Assembly (NCBI RefSeq): GCF_030159255.1
Contig: NZ_BSCT01000028.1
Location: 51,604 to 115,603, forward strand
DNA from: Bradyrhizobium sp. SSBR45G
GTDB lineage: Bacteria; Pseudomonadota; Alphaproteobacteria; Rhizobiales; Xanthobacteraceae
DNA: 64,000 nt
Direction: 5' to 3'
The notes beneath the pieces were generated by a model. It saw nothing but the letters and a program-made list of their open reading frames with translations, had not been told where the DNA came from and did not search any database. Below, in pieces: positions 50,944-60,642 of this stretch. Position 1 is the first letter of the stretch. Every line of letters starts with the position of its first letter. A program made the translations under genes and the position numbers.

Positions 50944-50956
50944 TTATCGATTATAA
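50944..50956. promoter_or_regulatory. TTAT-N5-ATAA palindrome in the livH-marR divergent promoter
   Basis: TTAT-CGATT-ATAA (extended ATTAT...ATAAT, 5-bp arms) lying 75 bases before the marR ATG and 108 bases before the livH-like start. Third copy of the motif; the position suits autoregulation plus control of the ABC operon. Confidence 0.7.
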
Positions 50957-51031
50957 TCTCAAGGCCGCTGTTCCCGGCTGCGGCATTCGAGACAGGGATG
51001 GAAGCAGGTGCGATGAATTTGGCGGATTGTG

Positions 51032-51538
51032 ATGGCCGATAGCGCCAAGCCCGTCAGCAAGAGGGACAGCCGCAAGGAAGCTGCCGTAGCCGTCGACGAG
51101 ACGCAAGCGGTCCAGCTCGGCGAGCTCTCGGATCTGCTCGGCTATGTGCTGAAACGGGCGCAGCTCAAGGTGTTCGAGGATTTCCTGCGCTGCGTCGCGC
51201 CGCTGCAGCTGACCCCGGCGCAGTTCTCGGTGCTGCTGCTGCTCGACGCCAATCCCGGCCGCAACCAGACCGAGATCGCCAATACGCTGGGCATCCTCCG
51301 GCCCAACTTCGTGTCGCTGCTGGACAGCCTGGAGAGCCGTGACCTCTGCACCCGGGTCCGCTCGGCCAATGACCGACGCTCCCATATCCTGATGCTGACC
51401 GAGAAGGGCAGGGGCGTGCTCGCCCGCGCCAAGAAGCTGGTGGTGTCGAAGCACGAGGCGCGGCTGAACGAACTGCTCGGCCCGGACGGCCGCGACGCGC
51501 TGCTGGCGATGCTCACCAAGATCGCAGAGGAGTTCTGA
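51032..51538 (+). CDS. couR: MarR-family transcriptional regulator (CouR-like)
   Basis: A 168-residue MarR protein with a winged HTH (PGRNQTEIANTLGILRPNFVSLLDSLESR, read as NQTEIANTLGI and NFVSLLDSLES; wing RSANDRRSHILMLTEKG) and dimerisation helices at both ends. In R. palustris CouR represses hydroxycinnamate genes and is released by p-coumaroyl-CoA; the position next to the ABC operon here is the same. The ATG at 51032 immediately follows a GTG. The TTAT-N5-ATAA palindromes are its probable binding sites (inference). Confidence 0.88.
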   Translation: MADSAKPVSKRDSRKEAAVAVDETQAVQLGELSDLLGYVLKRAQLKVFEDFLRCVAPLQLTPAQFSVLLLLDANPGRNQTEIANTLGILRPNFVSLLDSLESRDLCTRVRSANDRRSHILMLTEKGRGVLARAKKLVVSKHEARLNELLGPDGRDALLAMLTKIAEEF

Positions 51539-51539
51539 A

Positions 51540-51556
51540 GGGCGCCGCCGGCGCCC
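51540..51556. terminator. Bidirectional hairpin between marR and glycerate kinase
   Basis: Perfect 7-bp GC stem GGGCGCC / GGCGCCC with a 3-base loop between two converging stop codons. No T-run, so termination strength is uncertain. Confidence 0.6.
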
Positions 51557-52837
51557 TCAATCGACCAGGATGACCCGGACGTCGTTGACGTTGGTCAGTG
51601 TCGGTCCGGTCTGCAGCAGGCCGCCCGTCGCGGCGAAGAACGCGGTGGCGTCGTTGTTGGCGAGATAGGCCTGCGGATCGAGCTTCTGGTTTCGCATCGC
51701 AGCAATGACCTCGGCATCGACCAGCGCACCGGCCGGATCGGAGGCGCTGCCGCCGCCGCCATCAGCGCCGTCGGTATCGCCCGCGAGCGCCGCAACCCCC
51801 TCCATGTCCTTGAGGAGGTCGGCGAGCGCCAGCGCATATTCCTGGTTCGGTCCGCCGCGGCCCTGGCCGCGCACGGTCACCGTGAGCTCGCCGCCGGAAA
51901 TGATAGCCATGCGGCGGCCGAGCGCGCGGGCCTCGCGCGCGAGCTTGGCATGATCGGCGGCCACCTCGCGGGCCTCGCCCTCGAGGTCGGCGCCGAGATC
52001 GAGCACGTCGTAGCCCGCTGCCTTGACGCTGGCGACGGCGGCTTCAAGCGAGCTGGCGGGGCGCGCGATCAGCTCAAACGAGGCGCGGGCGAAGGCGGCA
52101 TCGCCGGGCTTGCAGCTCTCATTGGCGCTATCGTCGAGCGCCCGCGCGATCGCTGGGTCGACCTCGAGCCTGTATTTCGCAACGATCGCACGCGCGTCGG
52201 CCAGCGTGGTCGGATCGGGCACCGTCGGCCCGGATGCGATGGCCGAGGGATCGTCATGCGGCACGTCCGAAATGGCGAGCGTGACGATCTCGGCCTTGTG
52301 CCCCGCCCGCGCCAGCCGGCCGCCCTTGATGCGCGACAGATGCTTCCTGACCGTGTTCATCTCGCCGATCGGCGCACCCGAGCGCAGCAGCGCCCGGGTC
52401 AGCTGCTGCTTCTGCGCGAAGCTGACGCCATGGGCGGGCGCGACCCAGTTGGCGGAGCCGCCGCCGGAGATCAGCACCAGCAACAGGTCGTCGGCCTCGG
52501 CCGTTGCGGCCAGCTGCAAGGTGTCGTCGGCCGCCTTCAGTCCGGCCTCGTCCGGCATCGGGTGGCCGGCTTCGATCACCTTGACGCGGCGGGTCGGCAC
52601 GCCGTGGCCGTGACGGGTGGTTGCAATGCCGGTGAGCTTCGCCGGGTCGAACCCGAGCGTGTCCAGGTAATGGCGCTCCGCGGCGAGCGCCATCGCGGCC
52701 GCGCCCTTGCCGGCGGCAAGACAGATGATTCGTCCCTTGGGAGCGGCCGGCAGGAACGACGGCAGCACCACGTCGGGATGCGCCGCGGCGACCGCGGCGT
52801 CGAAGATGGCGCGCAACAGCGGACGGCGGCTGGTCAT
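51557..52837 (-). CDS. Glycerate 2-kinase (GckA/TtuD, MOFRL family)
   Basis: A 426-residue protein. The N-terminal DUF4147 domain (AAGKGAAAMALAAERHY, read as AAGKGAAAMALA; VLISGGGSANWVAP) and the C-terminal MOFRL domain (ALAGDTDGADGGGGSASDPAGA) identify glycerate 2-kinase, historically called hydroxypyruvate reductase TtuD. It phosphorylates D-glycerate to 2-phosphoglycerate. Last gene on the minus strand after three binding-protein genes; metabolic relation to them is unclear. Confidence 0.92.
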   Translation of the reverse strand: MTSRRPLLRAIFDAAVAAAHPDVVLPSFLPAAPKGRIICLAAGKGAAAMALAAERHYLDTLGFDPAKLTGIATTRHGHGVPTRRVKVIEAGHPMPDEAGLKAADDTLQLAATAEADDLLLVLISGGGSANWVAPAHGVSFAQKQQLTRALLRSGAPIGEMNTVRKHLSRIKGGRLARAGHKAEIVTLAISDVPHDDPSAIASGPTVPDPTTLADARAIVAKYRLEVDPAIARALDDSANESCKPGDAAFARASFELIARPASSLEAAVASVKAAGYDVLDLGADLEGEAREVAADHAKLAREARALGRRMAIISGGELTVTVRGQGRGGPNQEYALALADLLKDMEGVAALAGDTDGADGGGGSASDPAGALVDAEVIAAMRNQKLDPQAYLANNDATAFFAATGGLLQTGPTLTNVNDVRVILVD

Positions 52838-52865
52838 GCGGCGCCGCCCATCTGTCGTGCAGAGG

Positions 52866-54089
52866 CTATTTCAGCTCGCCGTTCATGACCTCGCCGAACA
52901 GCTGCCAGCGCTCGCCCTTGAACTGCATCAGCTGCAGCTGCTCGATCGGCTGGAAATCCTCGGGCCCCGTGGTCAGCGTGATTCCGGGCAGCAGCCCGCC
53001 TTGCGCAAACTGCTTCAGGCTTGCGGCCTGCTTCATGATATTCGCGCGAGTCAATTCGTCGCCGCATCGCTTCAGCACCTCGACCATCGTGGTGGCGATG
53101 TTGTAACCGGTCAGCGCCGACGAATCCACGGGATTGATTTCCGGCAGATATTTGGCGAGCAGCTCTCTGAATGCGCCGAGACCCGGGTCGTTGGCCCATT
53201 GCGGGTCGGAAGCATCCTTGGCATAGGCGGCCGAGATCACGCCTTGCGCGTTCTCGACCCCGGCGGGCCGCATCACGGCCGCGGTGGAGGCGCTGACGTT
53301 CGAGATGATGGTCAGCGGCTTCCAGTTCATCTCGCCGAGCTTCTTGATCGCCTGGGCGCCGGATTTCGGCGTCGTGAACAGCACGACGATGTCGGGATTG
53401 GCGGACTTGATCTTGACGATGTGCGATTCGACCGTGGGCTCGGCGATCTCGTAGCTCTCTTCCAGCACCAGGCGGGACCCGTCCCCGAGCCCGTCCTTGA
53501 GGCCCTTCAGATAGTCCTTGCCCATGTCGTCGTTCTGATAGAGCACCGCGATCTTGCCGCTCGGCTGCTGCGCAGTGAGATATTTGGCGTAGATGCGCGC
53601 CTCGGACTGGTAGCTCGGCAGCCATCCCATGGTCCAGGGGAAGCTCTTCGGCTCGTTCCACTTGGTCGCGCCGGTCGCCACGAACAGCTGCGGCACCCGC
53701 TTGGAATTGAGATATTTCTGGATCGCCGTGTTGGGCGCTGTGCCGAGCACGCCGAACAGGAACAGCACCTCGTCGCTCTCGACCAGCTTGCGCGCCTGCT
53801 CGACGGTCTTCGGCGGCGAATAGGCGTCGTCATAGGAGATGAAGTTGATCTTGCGGCCGTTGATGCCGCCCTCGTCGTTGACCTTCTTGAATACGGCCGT
53901 CATCGCCTTGCCGACCGAGCCATAGGCCGAGGCCGGGCCGCTATACGGCACGATATTGCCGATCTTGATCTCGGTGTCGCTGGCGCCGGTGTCGTACTTC
54001 TTGTCGGCATATGCGCTACCGGCGGCAGCGCTGGCCAGGGCGAGGCCGAGCAGGCTGGAGACCGTGCGGCGGGTAAGGGGGGTGGTCAT
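52866..54089 (-). CDS. ABC transporter binding protein, tandem paralogue 1
   Basis: A 407-residue Liv-family periplasmic binding protein with a twin-arginine-like N-terminus (LTRRTVSSLLGLALASAAAGSAYA) as export signal. Mature-part blocks shared with the next two genes are KKYDTGASDTEIKIGNI, NGRKINFISYDDAYSPPKTVEQ and LFVATGATKWN. It has the same length as its two neighbours, so it arose by duplication without indel drift overall. The ligand is unknown; divergence is highest in the middle third. The frame is open to 54203, but homology starts at 54089. Confidence 0.92.
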   Translation of the reverse strand: MTTPLTRRTVSSLLGLALASAAAGSAYADKKYDTGASDTEIKIGNIVPYSGPASAYGSVGKAMTAVFKKVNDEGGINGRKINFISYDDAYSPPKTVEQARKLVESDEVLFLFGVLGTAPNTAIQKYLNSKRVPQLFVATGATKWNEPKSFPWTMGWLPSYQSEARIYAKYLTAQQPSGKIAVLYQNDDMGKDYLKGLKDGLGDGSRLVLEESYEIAEPTVESHIVKIKSANPDIVVLFTTPKSGAQAIKKLGEMNWKPLTIISNVSASTAAVMRPAGVENAQGVISAAYAKDASDPQWANDPGLGAFRELLAKYLPEINPVDSSALTGYNIATTMVEVLKRCGDELTRANIMKQAASLKQFAQGGLLPGITLTTGPEDFQPIEQLQLMQFKGERWQLFGEVMNGELK

Positions 54090-54291
54090 CGCGGTGGGAT
54101 TCCTTCTGGGCCTTCGAGATTGGCCTTGTTGTTGGATCCGCCCATAGCACGGGCGACTCGTTTCACTCCGAACGAGTCCCCATAGCGCAGCCGCACGAGG
54201 CAAGTAACTGCCGCAGACGCATGACCGCTGTCCTTCGAACTCCTAGCTTAAGAAATGCTTGGCAGAGACGATCGAGCTGCGCTCATCGACA

Positions 54292-54320
54292 AACTCCTGC
54301 GGCGTGACGCCGCAGGAGTT
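54292..54320 (-). terminator. Hairpin after binding-protein gene 2
   Basis: Perfect 13-bp stem AACTCCTGCGGCG / CGCCGCAGGAGTT with a 3-base loop, 23 bases downstream of the stop at 54343 on the minus strand; TTT follows there. Confidence 0.75.
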
Positions 54321-54342
54321 GATGTTGAAGGGTGTCAAGCCG

Positions 54343-55566
54343 TCAGCCGCCGACGTCGGCCGAGATCACGTCGCCAAACAGTTCCCACTTCTCGCCCTTG
54401 AAGCGCATCAGCTGCAGCTGGCTCACGGGCGCGAAGTCGGTCGCCGAGGTGTTGATCGTGATGCCCGGCAGCAGCATCTCGGTGCGGAAGTTGCGCAGGC
54501 TCGCCGCCTGCTTCATGACGTTCTCGCGAGAGAGATCGTCGCCGCACTGCTTCAGGACCTGGACCAGGGTCTGCGCCACGCCGTAGCCGACGACGGTGCC
54601 GTTATCGAGCTTGTCGCCCTCCGGGAAATCCTTGGTCATGAACTCGAGGAACTGCTTCATCCCGGCATCGTCCTTCCATTGCGGGTCGGAGACGTCCTTG
54701 AGGTAGGCGGCCGAGATGATGTCCTGGGAATTCTCATAACCGGCCGGCCGCAGCACGCTGCCGACCGAGGCGGAGACGTTGTTGAGCAGATGCAGCGCCT
54801 TCCAATCGACCTCCTTGACCTTCTTGATCGCCTGGGCGGCGAATTTCGGCGTCGTGATGTTCATGAACACGTCGGCGCCGGTCGATTTCAGCTTGACGAT
54901 GTGGCTGTCGATCGTCGGCTCGGTGGTCTCGTAGCTCTCCTCCATGACGATCATGCTCGCCGCCTTGGCGCCGAGTCCGTCCTTCAGGCCTTTCAGATAG
55001 TCCTTGCCGTAGTCGTCGTTCTGATAGAGCACCGCGATCTTGGCGTCCGGCTTCTCCTTAAGGAGATACTTGGCATAGATCCGCGACTCCGCCTGGTAGC
55101 TCGGCTGCCAGCCCATGGTCCACGCGAAGTTGGAGGGGTCGTTCCACTTGGTGGCGCCGGTCGCGACGAACAGCTGCGGCACCTTCTTCGCGTTCATGTA
55201 TTTCTGAATGGCCGTGTTCGACGGCGTGCCGAGCGAGTTGAAGATCAGCAGCACTTCGTCGCTCTCGACCAGCTTGCGGGCCTGCTCGACGGCTTTCGGC
55301 GGCGAATAGGCGTCGTCATAGGAGATGAAGTTGATCTTGCGGCCGTTGATGCCGCCCTCGGCATTGATCTTCTTGAAGTAGGCCGCCTCCGTCTTGCCGA
55401 TGATGCCGTAGGCCGAGGCCGGCCCGCTATAGGGCATGATGTTGCCGATCTTGATTTCGGTATCGGACGCGCCGGTGTCGTACTTCTTGTCGGCGGCGAT
55501 TGCGCTGCTCGCGGCGAGGACGATGGCGGCGGCCGTGGCGAGGGCTGCCCTTCGCGTGATCATCAT
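54343..55566 (-). CDS. ABC transporter binding protein, tandem paralogue 2
   Basis: A 407-residue Liv-family binding protein with signal peptide (MMITRRAALATAAAIVLAASSAIAA). Very similar to paralogue 3 (shared GGINGRKINFISYDDAYSPP, read as NGRKINFISYDDAYSPPKA; VLYQNDDYGKDYLKGLKDGL; SYETTEPTIDSHIVKLKSTGAD). The two Met codons at the start give 55566 or 55563; GGGAG lies upstream. It is flanked by hairpins on both sides, so it may be expressed separately from the other paralogues. Confidence 0.93.
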   Translation of the reverse strand: MMITRRAALATAAAIVLAASSAIAADKKYDTGASDTEIKIGNIMPYSGPASAYGIIGKTEAAYFKKINAEGGINGRKINFISYDDAYSPPKAVEQARKLVESDEVLLIFNSLGTPSNTAIQKYMNAKKVPQLFVATGATKWNDPSNFAWTMGWQPSYQAESRIYAKYLLKEKPDAKIAVLYQNDDYGKDYLKGLKDGLGAKAASMIVMEESYETTEPTIDSHIVKLKSTGADVFMNITTPKFAAQAIKKVKEVDWKALHLLNNVSASVGSVLRPAGYENSQDIISAAYLKDVSDPQWKDDAGMKQFLEFMTKDFPEGDKLDNGTVVGYGVAQTLVQVLKQCGDDLSRENVMKQAASLRNFRTEMLLPGITINTSATDFAPVSQLQLMRFKGEKWELFGDVISADVGG

Positions 55567-55835
55567 GGTGCGTTTCTCCCGTGTTGGTTTTGGATGACGT
55601 GTCCCGGCTTCGCTGATCGAAGCTCTCGTTGGGATGGGAACTATAGCAGAGGCGATGCGGCGCGGCTGCGACATCACGGCACGGTCCGTGTTTTCGCGGA
55701 CGGCACCGGCGGTGCTGCCTGATGTGCAACTGCGAGAAGGCGGCGCAATCTTGGAGCGTGCGTGCTCTGCAAGAACAGCTTGAGATCAGCAGGGCGGTGC
55801 TTGCTCACCTTCGGGCCCGGACAGCGTGGCCCAAC

Positions 55836-55868
55836 AAAAAGCCCCCCGTGCAAGGCAGCACGGAGGGC
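55836..55868 (-). terminator. Rho-independent terminator after binding-protein gene 3
   Basis: On the minus strand an 11-bp stem (GCCCTCCGTGC / GCACGGGGGGC, one G-U pair) with a 6-base loop and a following TTTTT, 54 bases downstream of the stop at 55922. Likely ends the Liv-type operon, leaving paralogues 2 and 1 to their own promoters. Confidence 0.85.
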
Positions 55869-55921
55869 CAGACAAGATCGGCACCGCTTCTGCGGCGATG
55901 CGCGATGGCTCTAATTCTGAG

Positions 55922-57145
55922 CTACTCGATGGCGCCGCTGATCGCCTCGCCGAACAGCTCCCACTTCTCACCCTTGAACCGCATCATCTGCAGCTGCTCG
56001 ATCGGGGCGAAATCGGTGGCCGAGGTGCTGATCTTGACGCCCGGCAGCAGCGTGTCGGGTGCAAAATCCTTCAGGCTCGCGGCCTGCTTCATGACGTTGG
56101 CACGGGTCAGGTCGTCGCCGCACATCTGCAGCACCTTCACCACCGTCTGCGCTGCGCCGTAGCCATACACCACCGAGCTGTCGAGCTTGTTCGCATCGGG
56201 ATAGTACTGCGCGAGGAATTCGAAGAACTTCTTCATGCCGGGATCGTTGTCCCACTGCGCGTCGGCCGCGTCCTTCGCGTAGGCGGCCGAGAGAATCCCT
56301 TGCGAGTTCTCGAAGCCGGCCGGCTTGATGACGCTGCCGACCGAGGCCGACACGTTGACCACCAGATGGGTCGGATGCCAGTCGATCTCGGCAAGCTTCT
56401 TGATCGCCTGGGCGGCAAATTTCGGCGTCGTGACGCTGAAGAACACATCGGCGCCGGAGGCCTTCAGCTTGACGATATGGCCGTCGATCGAAGGCTCGGA
56501 GGTCTCGTAGCTCTCCTCCATGACGATCATCGACGCGGCCTTGTCGCCGAGGCCGTCCTTGAGGCCCTTCAGATAGTCCTTGCCGAAATCGTCGTTCTGG
56601 AACAGCACGCCGATCTTGGCGCCCGGCTTGTCCTTGAGCAGGTACTTCGCGTAGATGCGGCCCTCGCTCTGGTAGCTCGGCTGCCAGCCCATGGTCCACG
56701 GGAAGTTCTTCGCATCGTTCCACTTGGTGGCGCCGGTTGCGACGAACAGCTGCGGGATCTTCTTGCCGTTGAGATATTTCTGGATCGCCGAGTTCGACGG
56801 CGTGCCGAGCGGGTTGAAGACGAACAGCACCTCGTCGCTCTCGACCAGCTTGCGCACCTGCTCGACCGCCTTGGGCGGCGAATAGGCGTCGTCATAGCTG
56901 ACGAAGGTGATCTTGCGGCCGTTGATGCCGCCCTCGGCGTTGATCTTCTTGAAATAGGCTTCCTCGGTCTTGCCGATCACGCCGTAGGCGGACGCAGGTC
57001 CGCTATAGGGCATGATGTTGCCGATCTTGATCTCGGTGTCCGATGCGCCGGTATCGTATTTCTTCTGGGCGAGCGCGCCGCCCGACGTGAGGGCGACGAC
57101 CGCCGTCGCGAGCGCGGCGATCCGTAGGTGTTGAACGACCTGCAA
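55922..57145 (-). CDS. ABC transporter binding protein, tandem paralogue 3
   Basis: A 407-residue Liv-family periplasmic protein; signal peptide MQVVQHLRIAALATAVVALT...GGALAQ. Begins with a TTG codon supported by an excellent AAGGAGG 7 bases upstream. It directly follows the livM-type gene (12-bp gap), so it is the operon's own binding protein, while paralogues 1 and 2 lie beyond a strong terminator. Shared blocks include YDTGASDTEIKIGNIMPYSG and FVATGATKWND. Confidence 0.93.
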   Translation of the reverse strand: MQVVQHLRIAALATAVVALTSGGALAQKKYDTGASDTEIKIGNIMPYSGPASAYGVIGKTEEAYFKKINAEGGINGRKITFVSYDDAYSPPKAVEQVRKLVESDEVLFVFNPLGTPSNSAIQKYLNGKKIPQLFVATGATKWNDAKNFPWTMGWQPSYQSEGRIYAKYLLKDKPGAKIGVLFQNDDFGKDYLKGLKDGLGDKAASMIVMEESYETSEPSIDGHIVKLKASGADVFFSVTTPKFAAQAIKKLAEIDWHPTHLVVNVSASVGSVIKPAGFENSQGILSAAYAKDAADAQWDNDPGMKKFFEFLAQYYPDANKLDSSVVYGYGAAQTVVKVLQMCGDDLTRANVMKQAASLKDFAPDTLLPGVKISTSATDFAPIEQLQMMRFKGEKWELFGEAISGAIE

Positions 57146-57157
57146 GAGAATTCCTCC

Positions 57158-58174
57158 TTAGTTCTTTCTGAGTTTGCCGAGCAGCTGCTGGGCCACCATG
57201 GCCACCTGCCGCGCGCCGTGCGGCACGAGGAAGATGACGAGGAACAGCAGCACGCCGAACACCGCGCCGGACAGGCCTTTCGAAATGCCTTCGGCGATAT
57301 TGGGAACGAAGATGATGAAGGCCGCGCCGACGAACGAGCCGGGCAGCCAGCCGACGCCGCCCACGACCATGCCGAGGAACAGCGAGATCGCCAGCACGAT
57401 CGTGTAGCTGTCGGGCGCCACGAACTGCACCGCGATGGCGCCGAGGCCGCCGGCAACGCCGGTGATCCCGGCGCTGACGCCGAACGCCAGCGTCTTGTAG
57501 GTCGCGACGTCGATGCCCATGGCGGAGGCCGCGATCTCGTTGTCGCGAATCGCCATGAAGGCGCGGCCTGAGCGCGAGCGCAGCAGGTTGACGGAGAAGA
57601 TGTAGATCGCGATCGTGATCGCCAGGGTGAAGTAATACAGCCACATGTCCTGCGACATCGGCAGGCCGAACGGCGCGTCGGGCTTGGTCACGACCAGGCC
57701 CTGCACGCCGCCGGTCCAATGCTCGAAGAAGCCGAGCTTGAGGATCTGCGGCATCGCGGTGGCGAGCGCGAAGGTCGCCAGCGCCAGGTAGACGCCCGAC
57801 AGACGCAGCGCCGGCTGGCCGAACAGGAAGCCGAAGCCGAAGCAGATCACGCCGGCGACCGGCAGCGTCAGCGCGTAGTTGACGTTGTACTGCTCCATCA
57901 GAATTGCCGACGTGTAGGCGCCCACGGCGTAGAAGGCGCTGTTGCCGAGCGAGAACTGGCCGGAACCTCCGGTCAGGATGTTCAGCGCCAGCACGGCGAG
58001 GCCGTAGATCAGCAGCATCGTCATCTGGAAGATGATGAAGTTCTTGACGAACAGCGGCACGACCAGGAGCAGCAGCACGACGACGAAGGTGGTGCCGGAG
58101 CTCAGGGTCATGGCCCGCTTCGGAACGGCGTCGACCGCGGGCGCCTGGGATGCGATTTCCTCGATTGCGCTCAT
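57158..58174 (-). CDS. ABC transporter permease, LivM type
   Basis: A 338-residue permease with about nine helices. LivM marks are the QFSLGNSAFYAVGAYTSAIL and RSGRAFMAIRDNEIAASAMGIDV segments (the latter is the EAA-like cytosolic loop) and VGGVGWLPGSFVGA. The gene follows LivH with a 2-bp gap. It is unfused, in contrast to the permease-ATPase fusion at 48022. Confidence 0.94.
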   Translation of the reverse strand: MSAIEEIASQAPAVDAVPKRAMTLSSGTTFVVVLLLLVVPLFVKNFIIFQMTMLLIYGLAVLALNILTGGSGQFSLGNSAFYAVGAYTSAILMEQYNVNYALTLPVAGVICFGFGFLFGQPALRLSGVYLALATFALATAMPQILKLGFFEHWTGGVQGLVVTKPDAPFGLPMSQDMWLYYFTLAITIAIYIFSVNLLRSRSGRAFMAIRDNEIAASAMGIDVATYKTLAFGVSAGITGVAGGLGAIAVQFVAPDSYTIVLAISLFLGMVVGGVGWLPGSFVGAAFIIFVPNIAEGISKGLSGAVFGVLLFLVIFLVPHGARQVAMVAQQLLGKLRKN

Positions 58175-58176
58175 GA

Positions 58177-59055
58177 TCAGACTCGCTTCACGATGTTGCG
58201 GCCGAACAGGCCGGCGGGCTTGATGACCAGGACGGAGATGATCAGCGCCAGCGCGATCGGCAGCTTCATCTCATTGCCCACGTGCGGAATGTAGGTTCCG
58301 GCGAGGTTCTCGAAGACGCCGACCAGGAAGCCGCCGAGCACCGCGCCGAACGGGCTGGTGAGGCCGCCGAGCACCGCCGCGGCGAAGCCGTAGATCAGCA
58401 CGCCGCCCATCATGTTGGGCTCCAGGAACACCACCGGGGCGATCAGCATGCCGGCGATCGAACCGATGGCGGCCGCCATGCCCCAGCCGAGCGCGATCAT
58501 CCAGGAGGTGTTGATGCCGACCAGCCGCGCCGATTCCGGCACGGCCGCCGCCGCGCGCATCGCGAGGCCGACCCGCGTATACTGGAAGAAGAAGTACAGG
58601 CCGATCAGAAGCAGGACGGTGATCCCGATCATGCCGGCCTGGTGCGTCGAGATCAGCTGGCTGCCCAGGAACGGCGAGGAGCCGAACGGCGTCGGATACT
58701 GCTTGATCGTGAAGTCCCAGATCAGGCCGGCGCAGGAGTTGATGATCGAGAACAGCGCGATGAAGCCGGCGACCTGGGTCAGGATCGGCGCCTTGGTCAG
58801 CGGCTTGAACAGCACGCGCTCGATCAGGATGCCGCCGGCGAAGGAGAAGGCCAGCGTCACCACGAAGGCGACCCAATAGGGCAGGCCCCATTGCATCAGC
58901 TGCCAGGAGATGAAGGTCGAGAACATCGCCATCTCGCCTTGCGCGAAATTGAGATGGTCGATGGCCTGGTAGATCATGACGACGGCGAGCGCCATGCATG
59001 CGTAGATCGCGCCCGTGGCAATGCCGGCCAGGACCTGGTTGGTGAAGAGTTCCAT
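58177..59055 (-). CDS. ABC transporter permease, LivH type
   Basis: A 292-residue LivH permease. Marks are ATGAIYACMALAVVMIYQAID, read as TGAIYACMALAVVMIY, then NFAQGEMAMFSTFISW, the loop AMRAAAAVPESARLVGINTS and VLGGLTSPFGAVLGGFLVG. Length and helix number (about 8) are standard. The start at 59055 is chosen; the frame is open to 59127 into the livF-like gene end. Part of the livG-livF-livH-livM-binding-protein operon. Confidence 0.94.
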   Translation of the reverse strand: MELFTNQVLAGIATGAIYACMALAVVMIYQAIDHLNFAQGEMAMFSTFISWQLMQWGLPYWVAFVVTLAFSFAGGILIERVLFKPLTKAPILTQVAGFIALFSIINSCAGLIWDFTIKQYPTPFGSSPFLGSQLISTHQAGMIGITVLLLIGLYFFFQYTRVGLAMRAAAAVPESARLVGINTSWMIALGWGMAAAIGSIAGMLIAPVVFLEPNMMGGVLIYGFAAAVLGGLTSPFGAVLGGFLVGVFENLAGTYIPHVGNEMKLPIALALIISVLVIKPAGLFGRNIVKRV

Positions 59056-59068
59056 TGTCCCGCCTCCG

Positions 59069-59778
<710 letters not shown>

Positions 59779-59782
<4 letters not shown>

Positions 59783-60576
59783 TGATCCTTGCTCCCGAGA
59801 TAGGCCTTGATGACGTCGGGATCGGCCTGCACCTGGGCGGGCGTGCCCTCGGCGAGCTTGCGGCCGAAATTCAGCGCCACGACGTGGTCGGCGATCGACA
59901 TCACCAGGCCCATGTGATGCTCGACCAGCAGCACGGTGACGTGGCGATCGTCGCGGATGCGGCGGATCAGGTCGCCGAGCACATGGACTTCCTCGTGGTT
60001 GAGGCCGCCGGCCGGCTCGTCGAGCAGCAGGATCTTCGGATCGGCGGCCAGCGCGCGCGCCAGCTCGACGCGCTTCTGGGTGCCGAACGGCAGCCCGGAC
60101 ACGGTCTTGTGCGCGACGTCCTCGAGATCGAGGTAGGCGAGAATCTCGTGGACCTTGGTGTTGACGGAGTTTTCGCTGCGCCGGATCCAGGCCAGCCGCA
60201 GCGAATCCGAGATGATGTCGCTCGACGTCCGCGCGTGGGTGCCGACGCGCACATTGTCGAGCACGGAGAGATTGGGGAACAGCGCGACGTTCTGGAAGGT
60301 GCGGCCGATGCCGATCTCGGCGATGCGGTGCGGCGGCCGCGTCAGGATGCTGCGGCCCTCCATCAGGATGTCGCCGGCGCTCGGCTGGTAGAGCCGGCTG
60401 AGGCAGTTGAACAGCGTGGTCTTGCCGGCGCCATTGGGGCCGATGAGACCGAGGATCTGGCCCTGCTGCATGTCGAACGACACGCCGTTGAGCGCCACGA
60501 TGCCGCCGAACACGACGCTGACGTCGCGGACCGCGAGCAGCGGGGCGCTGGTCTGGGCGAGTTGTGCCTGCGTCAT
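59779..60576 (-). CDS. ABC transporter ATPase, LivG type
   Basis: A 265-residue ATPase: Walker A GPNGAGKTT (about 42-50), the LivG-specific ISRTFQ-like segment GIGRTFQNVALFPNLSV, signature FGTQKRVELARAL (SGLPFGTQKRV, a variant of LSGGQ) and Walker B LLLDEPAGGL. First gene of the transporter operon, 66 bases after the IclR gene on the same strand. Confidence 0.94.
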
Positions 60577-60642
60577 CTCGTCTCGCCCCTCCCGAACACG
60601 CTCAGGTGAGGACGCGGCGCCAGCCGGCCGCCACGATGCAGG

